Positions 58,770 to 64,000 of a stretch of DNA of 64,000 nucleotides are shown here, one piece after another. The notes under the pieces were generated by a model that did not search any database, was not told the origin of the DNA, and saw only the letters and a list, made by a program, of their open reading frames with translations. The number at the start of each line of letters is the position of its first letter. Positions within the stretch are counted from its first letter, which is position 1. The DNA is from JADHMP01 sp964386915 (GTDB taxonomy: Bacteria > Bacteroidota > Bacteroidia > Flavobacteriales > Flavobacteriaceae). Both the position numbers and the translations under genes were made by a program. The stretch lies in the NCBI GenBank assembly GCA_964386915.1, contig CAYLUQ010000005.1, forward strand, positions 58,202 through 122,201, given 5' to 3'.

Positions 58770-60651
58770 ACTCGAGGTTTTGAAACGCTATTGGGGATAT
58801 ACACACTTTAGACCCCACCAAGAGCAAGTAATAGAGGCCCTATTGTCGCAACAAGATTGCTTGGCCGTATTGCCCACAGGAGCCGGAAAATCGTTATGCT
58901 ATCAACTTCCTGCACTCCTCCAAGAGGGGGTAACTTTGGTCATTTCTCCTCTCATTGCTTTGATGCAAGACCAAGTGCAACAATTAAAAGAAAAAGGAAT
59001 TAAAGCCCTGCACTTTTCTCATGGTGGTTCGAGCCAAGATACTTCAAGGCTCATTGACAATTCGAAATTTGGAGACTATAAGTTGCTTTATTTTTCACCC
59101 GAACGTATTCAACAAGAGGGTTTTTTAGAACAAATTCAAGGGCTAAAGGTTTCTTGTATTGCGGTAGATGAAGCCCATTGTATTTCGGAATGGGGCATTG
59201 ACTTTAGACCCGCCTATAGACAAATAGCACAATTGCAAAAACACTTCCCAAAAGCGGTAACAGTGGCTTTAACCGCATCAGCTACCACTAAAGTAAAACA
59301 AGATATTGAAGAAAACTTAAACCTTAAAAACCCAATAAATGTTAGCGGCTCCTTTGAACGATCAAATATTGCTTATCATATCTTTGAAACTGAAGACAAA
59401 TGGAGCTTGCTCTACCAATGGGTTCACTTTACCAAGGGAACGTCAATTGTATATTGTGAAACCCGAAAGCAAACCCTTCAACTAAGCAATTGGCTGCAAC
59501 AAAAAAACATTGCTGCCGCAGCCTTTCATGGAGGCATGACTTTGACGGAAAAAAAACAACAATTAAACAATTGGCAACAAGACAAATTGCAGGTTATGGT
59601 GGCCACCAACGCTTTTGGAATGGGTATTGACAAAGCCAATGTGCGGTTGGTGGTTCATTTTTTTCCACCCGATAGTTTAGAGCGCTATTATCAAGAAACC
59701 GGTAGAGCCGGACGAGATGGAAAACCAGCTAATGCGGTTCTTTTTTTGCATAAAAATGACTGCCACACGCTCGAAACTCAGCTAGCCAATAGCTATCCTG
59801 AGGCCACAGACTATGAAAAGACCTATAAAAACCTGTGTAATTATTTACACATCAGCAAAGGGAGCCTTCCTGTAGAACCCTTCACCCTTCAGTTTTCAGA
59901 ATTTTGTACTACCTATAAATTACCCCTCAAAAAGACATGGCAATGTTTTAATGATTTTGAACAGATGGGCATTATAGCATGCCACGCCCCCGACCCAAAA
60001 AAGTGGACCCTCAAAACCGAACATACAGCGGCTCATCTTTTGTCCTTTTTTGAAGACCAAAGCCCTTTCACTGTCTTATTGGAATATGTACTAAGAAAAT
60101 ACCCTAGTTTTCCACAACGTGCCATCACGTTTAAACCCGAAACGGCAGCTTATACCCTTTCTTATTCTCAAGAAAAATTGGCTAGTCTACTCAATCAGTT
60201 GGACAAAATGGGGGTTTTGGAATTTCAAAAGGAAGAAGCAGACCTGAATCTGCAATTTTTGGTTCCACGAGAAGAACCCTACACCCTTCGGGAGGTTTTG
60301 CAGCATCATAAAACAAGAAAAAAAATAAGAGTAGAGCGACTCCAAAGTATGGTGTCATTTTTAAAACATGCACAATATTGTTTACGCAATCAACTCCTAG
60401 CCTATTTTGGCGAAAAACACACCACTCCTTGTCAACAATGCTCTGCTGATAGCTGCAGTCCTTCAGGCACCTACACCCAAGAAATGGAACAGCAATTACT
60501 CAATCTTTTAGCTCAGGAAGCTTATTCGATAGCAGAAATTAAAGAAAAACTGTTTATTTTACCGCAGGCCTTATCGAACTTAATGGAGAAACTAATTGCG
60601 CAAGAAAAAATTGAATTGACGAATACTCATAAATTGATATTAAAAAAATGA
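58762..60651 (+). CDS. recQ: RecQ-type ATP-dependent DNA helicase, short form
   Basis: 629 residues. Superfamily 2 motifs: FRPHQEQVIEALL, Walker A LPTGAGKS (about 36-43), DEAHCISEWGIDFRP, ALTASAT, and in the second RecA lobe FGMGIDKANVR and QETGRAGRDG. The zinc region (NYLHISKGSLP ... Cys cluster CQQCSADSC) and winged-helix part follow. The HRDC domain of E. coli RecQ is missing, and the C-terminus is about 30 residues shorter than many family members. It unwinds DNA during recombination and repair. Overlaps the frameshifted gene and fmt. Confidence 0.94.
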   Translation: MTKLEVLKRYWGYTHFRPHQEQVIEALLSQQDCLAVLPTGAGKSLCYQLPALLQEGVTLVISPLIALMQDQVQQLKEKGIKALHFSHGGSSQDTSRLIDNSKFGDYKLLYFSPERIQQEGFLEQIQGLKVSCIAVDEAHCISEWGIDFRPAYRQIAQLQKHFPKAVTVALTASATTKVKQDIEENLNLKNPINVSGSFERSNIAYHIFETEDKWSLLYQWVHFTKGTSIVYCETRKQTLQLSNWLQQKNIAAAAFHGGMTLTEKKQQLNNWQQDKLQVMVATNAFGMGIDKANVRLVVHFFPPDSLERYYQETGRAGRDGKPANAVLFLHKNDCHTLETQLANSYPEATDYEKTYKNLCNYLHISKGSLPVEPFTLQFSEFCTTYKLPLKKTWQCFNDFEQMGIIACHAPDPKKWTLKTEHTAAHLLSFFEDQSPFTVLLEYVLRKYPSFPQRAITFKPETAAYTLSYSQEKLASLLNQLDKMGVLEFQKEEADLNLQFLVPREEPYTLREVLQHHKTRKKIRVERLQSMVSFLKHAQYCLRNQLLAYFGEKHTTPCQQCSADSCSPSGTYTQEMEQQLLNLLAQEAYSIAEIKEKLFILPQALSNLMEKLIAQEKIELTNTHKLILKK

Positions 60652-61598
60652 AACGACTAAAACTCATTTTTTATGGTACTCCAGAATTTGCGGTTCAAAA
60701 TTTAGCCTATTTAGTAAAGGACCATTTTGAAATTGCAGCGGTGGTTACTGCTCCAGACAAACCCGCCGGCAGGGGAAAAAAAATACAAAGGAGTGCCGTC
60801 AAGCAATATGCACTAGAAAATCAGATTCCAGTCTTGCAGCCAACCAATTTAAAAGATCCTTCTTTTATAGAGCAAATCAAAAAAATGGCTCCTGATGGCC
60901 AAGTGGTGGTGGCTTTTCGTATGCTCCCCAAAAGTATATGGTCACTTTCCCGCTTGGGAACCATCAACCTGCACGCCTCGCTATTGCCAAACTATAGGGG
61001 GGCCGCTCCCATCAATTGGGCAATCAAAAATGGTGAGTCGCACAGCGGATTAACTACTTTTTTAATTGATGACAAAATTGACACTGGTGCCTGGCTACTT
61101 CAAGAAAAAATTGCTCTTGACAAAAATGAAACGGCAGGTAGCCTCCACGACCGATTGGCTAAATTAGGAGGCCCCCTCTTAGCAAAAACCTTACGCCAAT
61201 TTGATCAAGGCCTTTTAAAACCTAAACCACAACACCTTTCAGGCACTGAAAAAGCAGCTCCTAAATTAAGTAGAGAAAGTGCGCGCATCAATTGGAACGA
61301 TTCACTCAACGCTATTGAACGCCATATTAGAGCGATGAGTCCTTATCCAGGAGCCTGGACCATGCTAGTTGATGAAACAGGCAGCGAACAAGCTCTAAAA
61401 ATTTTTAAAGCTCAATTGAAAGCTGAAAAACATAATTTTCCCTTGCACAATCTTATAGTGGAGGAGCAATCTATTTTAATTACAACCGCTGAAGGCGTTC
61501 TCCTTTGTGAAGAAATACAACTTCCGGGCAAACGTAAAATGAGTGCCGCAGACTTACTCAACGGCTATAAATTTGCCCAAAACACCACTGTTCTGTAG
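60648..61598 (+). CDS. fmt: Methionyl-tRNA formyltransferase
   Basis: 316 residues. It formylates initiator Met-tRNA with 10-formyltetrahydrofolate. Motifs: FYGTPEFAVQNL at the start, PAGRGKKIQRSAVKQYALEN, INLHASLLPNYRGAAPINWA (catalytic Asn, His) and GLTTFLIDDKIDTGAWL, with an OB-like C-terminal domain (RESARINWNDSLNAIERHIR ... RKMSAADLLNGYKF). The ATGA overlap with recQ indicates coupling. Complete and normal. Confidence 0.97.
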   Translation: MKRLKLIFYGTPEFAVQNLAYLVKDHFEIAAVVTAPDKPAGRGKKIQRSAVKQYALENQIPVLQPTNLKDPSFIEQIKKMAPDGQVVVAFRMLPKSIWSLSRLGTINLHASLLPNYRGAAPINWAIKNGESHSGLTTFLIDDKIDTGAWLLQEKIALDKNETAGSLHDRLAKLGGPLLAKTLRQFDQGLLKPKPQHLSGTEKAAPKLSRESARINWNDSLNAIERHIRAMSPYPGAWTMLVDETGSEQALKIFKAQLKAEKHNFPLHNLIVEEQSILITTAEGVLLCEEIQLPGKRKMSAADLLNGYKFAQNTTVL

Positions 61599-61613
61599 CT
61601 TGAGGGCTTGTGA

Positions 61614-61642
61614 TTATCAACAATTGTAGCGATTTATCAACA
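61614..61642 (+). repeat. Two DnaA-box-like 9-mers in direct repeat
   Basis: TTATCAACA occurs at 61614-61622 and 61634-61642, 20 bp (two helical turns) apart in the 130-bp gap between fmt and the HU gene. It differs from the DnaA consensus TTATCCACA at one position. The pair may be a regulatory site or chance. Confidence 0.35.
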
Positions 61643-61690
61643 AAAATGCCTATTTCAACGGCTTTTTCTTTCGTCTTTGCTGAAAGCCTA

Positions 61691-61698
61691 TAAATTTG
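61691..61698 (+). promoter_or_regulatory. Candidate -7 element of the HU gene
   Basis: TAAATTTG matches TAnnTTTG and lies 30 bp before the ATG at 61729. A TTTG at 61676-61679 is too close for a standard -33. Confidence 0.45.
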
Positions 61699-61728
61699 TT
61701 TGTATTAAAAAACTTTAAATTTCATATT

Positions 61729-62001
61729 ATGAACAAAACAGAAATTATCGATGCTATGGCAGCAGATGCTGGCATCTCAAAAGCGGCCGCTAAAAAAGCG
61801 TTAGAATCATTTTTAGGAGGTGTTCAGTCTACTCTTAAAAAAGGAGGACGTGTTTCACTTGTAGGATTTGGATCTTGGTCTGTATCTAAAAGATCAGCTA
61901 GAGAAGGTAGAAACCCTCAAACAGGTGCAACAATTAAAATTGCAGCTAAAAATGTTGTAAAGTTCAAAGCAGGAGCAGAACTTTCTGGTTCAGTAAACTA
62001 A
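61729..62001 (+). CDS. HU-family DNA-binding protein
   Basis: 90 residues from the ATG at 61729 (an upstream TTG frame gives 11 extra residues that do not fit). Canonical HU: NKTEIIDAMAADAGISKAAA helices, GGRVSLVGFGSWSVSKRSAR (GFG), EGRNPQTGATIKIAAKNVVK including the DNA-intercalating Asn-Pro arm, and FKAGAEL. It bends and compacts DNA. Highly expressed genes of this kind often have their own promoter and terminator, as here. The codon choice is more regular than in neighbouring genes. Confidence 0.97.
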   Translation: MNKTEIIDAMAADAGISKAAAKKALESFLGGVQSTLKKGGRVSLVGFGSWSVSKRSAREGRNPQTGATIKIAAKNVVKFKAGAELSGSVN

Positions 62002-62021
62002 TTTACTTCCTATAAAAAATT

Positions 62022-62048
62022 AAAGCTCCTTTATTAGGAGCTTTTTTT
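62022..62048 (+). terminator. Rho-independent terminator after HU
   Basis: Perfect 9-bp stem AAAGCTCCT (62022-62030) / AGGAGCTTT (62036-62044), TTATT loop and a following T-run. 20 bp after the HU stop. Confidence 0.9.
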
Positions 62049-62073
62049 GTCCAATCATCTCAAATAGTTAGTC

Positions 62074-62619
62074 TTGAAATCGGGAGATTTGATTATTGCC
62101 TTACCCAGTATCATTGGAGATCCTCATTTTCACCGCTCCGTTGTGCATCTTGTGTCTTATTCTATTGAAAATACTTTTGGCTTTATTTTAAACAAAAAAC
62201 TTAGTTATCAGTTGAATGATGTAGTGGAAGGAATTGATCCTCCTGTGCCTCTTTATTTTGGTGGCCCTGTAGAACCCGATAATTTATTTTTTATTCACAA
62301 ATTGGGTTCTCAAATTCCAAATAGCCTTCCCGTTGACGCTACTTTTTATTGGAGTGGTGATTTTGATACGGTAGTGAAAACACTTAACGAAAATGCTTCT
62401 TTAGTAAAAGAGTTTCGTTTTTTCTTAGGGTATTCGGGTTGGGATAAAAATCAACTGCAAAATGAAATTAAGACCAAGGCTTGGCATGTAAAGGAAAACA
62501 ACTATGCAGGAGGGCTCTTTGAAAAAGCAGACGATAGCCTTTGGCGAGACGAAATGATTGGATTAGGTGGGCACTACATCATTTGGTCTAATGCCCCCGA
62601 AAATCCTAATTCGAACTAA
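62074..62619 (+). CDS. YqgE/AlgH family protein
   Basis: 181 residues from a TTG at 62074. The family pattern is complete: GDLIIALPSIIGDPHFHRSV, HLVSYSIENTFGFILNK, PLYFGGPVEPDNLFFIH and RFFLGYSGWDKNQLQNEI. AlgH/YqgE is a conserved alpha/beta protein of uncertain function, named after a regulatory link to alginate in Pseudomonas. Nothing ties it to sugar use here. The 3' end overlaps the convergent aminotransferase-like gene by 14 bp. Confidence 0.93.
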   Translation: MKSGDLIIALPSIIGDPHFHRSVVHLVSYSIENTFGFILNKKLSYQLNDVVEGIDPPVPLYFGGPVEPDNLFFIHKLGSQIPNSLPVDATFYWSGDFDTVVKTLNENASLVKEFRFFLGYSGWDKNQLQNEIKTKAWHVKENNYAGGLFEKADDSLWRDEMIGLGGHYIIWSNAPENPNSN

Positions 62620-63448
62620 ACCGCTCTGACTGTAAAAAGCGCTGATAGAGGCTTGGGGTTTGTTCACTAGCAAAAGCTGTTTTGCGGTAGTGTGTAATGC
62701 TGCTGAAGCCCGTTTCTAAATTTAGCACAAACGCCTCTTGAGCTTGTTGGATTTCAAAAGGTCCAATTTTGCTTTGAGTTATTTCCACAGCTGCTTCTTG
62801 GGCTAAAAAGTCAATGAATTCTTGCCTAAAAACAAGGTTCTGGACCCCCGTTTCCAATGAAGGAGTCGCTATTTTGTTGTCTTGCCAGAGAAACAAGCTT
62901 CCCCTAACCGTTTCTACCAAATGCTTCTCTTCATTAAGCAAAAGCAAGTCATTCAAATCATTTTCATAGGCAAAAACAGAAGCTATTTTTCGAATAGGAG
63001 CATTGACTAGACTTTGATTTGCTAAAAGCCCCGCCGTTACAAAAGCTTCCCGATAAATATCTACTTCATAGGAGGAAGGTTTGCGGTTTACTTCTAAAGC
63101 GGGAACAACATCAAAACGAATGAGAAAAATAGTGGTTCTACTATCCTTTGACACAAAATGAAAGTGAACAAGAAATGCTTTTTTATCAGAAGTACCCTCT
63201 TGCTGAACTAATTTTTTGGCTTCTGCCAAAAGGTGTTCAGGTGTATAGGTAGCAGGTATTTGAAACCGCATTCGCCGCAAGGAGGCCATCATCCTAAAAT
63301 AATGTCGTTCCCAAAATAGAAATTGCCCGTCTTGAACACGAACCGTTTCTTTTATTTGAATTGGATTGAGTAGAGCCTCTAAAATTTCAGGAGAACTTTC
63401 GGAAAGGGTTTTTAAGCCGTTTCCGTTACAGTTAATTTGTATTGACAT
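62606..63448 (-). CDS. Aminotransferase class IV-like protein lacking the PLP lysine
   Basis: 280 residues. The fold of class IV PLP enzymes (branched-chain aminotransferase / aminodeoxychorismate lyase) is recognisable: FLFWERHYFRMMASLRRMRF, YREAFVTAGLL, VFAYENDLNDLLLLNEEKHL and VETVRGSLFLWQDNKIATP. In family members (for example E. coli PabC) the Schiff-base lysine is in a K-T-x-N-R stretch; here the aligned residue is Ser146 in NQSLVNAPIRK. The G-D-x-x-F-E-T motif near the start is also lost (QIKETVRV). Classical aminotransferase activity is therefore doubtful. Downstream of the START-like gene, 1 bp apart. Confidence 0.82.
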   Translation of the reverse strand: MSIQINCNGNGLKTLSESSPEILEALLNPIQIKETVRVQDGQFLFWERHYFRMMASLRRMRFQIPATYTPEHLLAEAKKLVQQEGTSDKKAFLVHFHFVSKDSRTTIFLIRFDVVPALEVNRKPSSYEVDIYREAFVTAGLLANQSLVNAPIRKIASVFAYENDLNDLLLLNEEKHLVETVRGSLFLWQDNKIATPSLETGVQNLVFRQEFIDFLAQEAAVEITQSKIGPFEIQQAQEAFVLNLETGFSSITHYRKTAFASEQTPSLYQRFLQSERFSSN

Positions 63449-63449
63449 T

Positions 63450-63830
63450 TTAGGTGGAGCCTAACACTTGCTTTAGGTCACTGATGAGATTGTTCCAAAG
63501 CATTTGTGATTCTTCAATTTCTTCTTCTTCGGCAAAATCTGTCACTAATAAGGATACGTCTTTGGTGATTTCATCGACCACAATTTCAAATTGGAAGAAG
63601 TGATCTTGGTCTTCTGCCCATTGAAAACGAATGCTTTTATCAGCTTTTAGAGAGAGTAATAGTGCCTCTTCTTCTGAATCATCCCAAAGAAATGTAAAAT
63701 TTTCACCCCTAGAATTAACGTTATCTGCAAACCATTCTGAAAGCCCTGAAGGTGTAGATAAGTATTGAAACAATAACTGAGGAGAGGCGTGAAAATCGTA
63801 TTCTATCGTAAACTGCTTTTTTGTGCTCAT
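63450..63830 (-). CDS. START-like (SRPBCC superfamily) protein
   Basis: 126 residues from the ATG at 63830 (63836 adds two residues). Bacteroidota START-like family: FTIEYDFHASPQLLFQYLST, GLSEWFADNVNSRGENFTFL, SIRFQWAEDQDHFFQFEIVV, and the acidic C-terminal segment DFAEEEEIEESQMLWNNLIS. A helix-grip ligand fold; no ligand known. It is the first gene of the pair with the aminotransferase-like protein; a conserved flavobacterial neighbour pair. Confidence 0.9.
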   Translation of the reverse strand: MSTKKQFTIEYDFHASPQLLFQYLSTPSGLSEWFADNVNSRGENFTFLWDDSEEEALLLSLKADKSIRFQWAEDQDHFFQFEIVVDEITKDVSLLVTDFAEEEEIEESQMLWNNLISDLKQVLGST

Positions 63831-63920
63831 TATCATCTGCTTTCAAAGGCCCAATATATTGAAAAATGTTTAGGCAAAATATTATTTTAAAAATATTTTA
63901 AATGAGCCGTATTATGTTTT

Positions 63921-63928
63921 TATATTTG
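63921..63928 (+). promoter_or_regulatory. Candidate -7 element of the tRNA gene
   Basis: TATATTTG is a perfect TAnnTTTG element, 10 bp upstream of the first tRNA base. The -33 region is AT-only and not clear. Confidence 0.5.
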
Positions 63929-63937
63929 CACCCCAAT

Positions 63938-64000
63938 GGCGAGGTAGCTCAGCCGGTTAGAGCGTCGGATTCATAACCCGGAGGTCGCGAGTTCAAGTCT
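63938..64000 (+). tRNA. tRNA-Met (CAT anticodon), truncated by the window end
   Basis: The first 63 nt of a tRNA gene: acceptor start GGCGAGG, D-arm TAGCTCAGCCGGTTAGAGC, anticodon loop TTCATAA with CAT at 63972-63974, the variable region and TTCAAGTCT at the start of the T loop. The 3' end lies outside. The CAT anticodon can also belong to tRNA-Ile2 (lysidine-modified); the sequence and the D arm fit elongator tRNA-Met best. Confidence 0.9.

Noticed and set aside
1..64000. CRISPR arrays, insertion sequences, prophage or attachment sites
   Set aside because: No regular spaced repeats, transposase or integrase genes were seen; the lone tRNA is cut by the window end so nothing can be said about integration there.

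Overview
The window looks like the chromosome of a member of the Bacteroidota, most likely a (marine) flavobacterium. The signs are an AT-rich sequence, a SusC/SusD pair, Bacteroidota-only families (DUF4290, DUF6807, START-like), -7 elements of the TAnnTTTG type, almost no Shine-Dalgarno sequences, and a Cys-to-Asp MurA. Genes are tightly packed and many overlap by 4-8 bp. No phage, insertion sequence or CRISPR array was seen.

Region A (1-30262) is a carbohydrate locus. A LacI-type regulator (9954-11003) sits among four divergent or opposed transcription units. An 18-bp palindrome typical of LacI-family operators occurs in both divergent promoter regions (5403-5420 perfect, 15780-15797 with one mismatch). 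The units encode SusC/SusD uptake, a DctPQM TRAP transporter, and what looks like a complete uronate pathway: UxaC, then either UxaB/UxaA (galacturonate branch) or an SDR reductase plus UxuA (glucuronate branch), then KDG kinase and KDPG aldolase. Interleaved are five Gfo/Idh/MocA oxidoreductases (three with twin-arginine signals), three DUF1080 (3-keto-glycoside hydrolase/lyase-like) domains in two proteins, two DUF6807 lipoproteins, a ThuA-like protein and exported NIPSNAP and VOC proteins. No classical glycoside hydrolase or polysaccharide lyase is present. My reading (inference) is that exported Gfo/Idh and DUF1080 proteins cleave uronate-containing glycosides by 3-keto chemistry and that released uronates enter through TRAP and are burned via KDG. 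A terminator at 30268-30308 closes the block.

Region B (30561-48713) is mostly housekeeping and accessory: a patatin phospholipase, an MscS channel, a DUF5117-type zinc metalloprotease, a bactofilin, an arginase-family hydrolase, TerB, a fused ResB-CcsA cytochrome c assembly protein, a DUF2520/KdsC/Maf trio, and a PIG-L deacetylase with a tiny membrane ORF and a sodium/solute symporter.

Region C (48805-55004) is a compact light-repair operon: SRPBCC, SDR, class I photolyase, a 49-residue DUF2256 zinc protein, cryptochrome DASH, an FeS-type (6-4) photolyase-like protein and TIGR03643, followed by DUF1801. A good Bacteroidota promoter lies directly upstream.

Region D (54998-64000) is core: an exported carboxypeptidase-regulatory-like protein, MurA, DUF4290, DUF493, a frameshifted P-loop ATPase gene, RecQ, Fmt, HU, YqgE/AlgH, an aminotransferase class IV-like protein that lacks the PLP lysine, a START-like protein and the 5' part of a tRNA-Met(CAT) gene cut by the window edge. 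Functions are assigned from motifs read by eye; no search was run.
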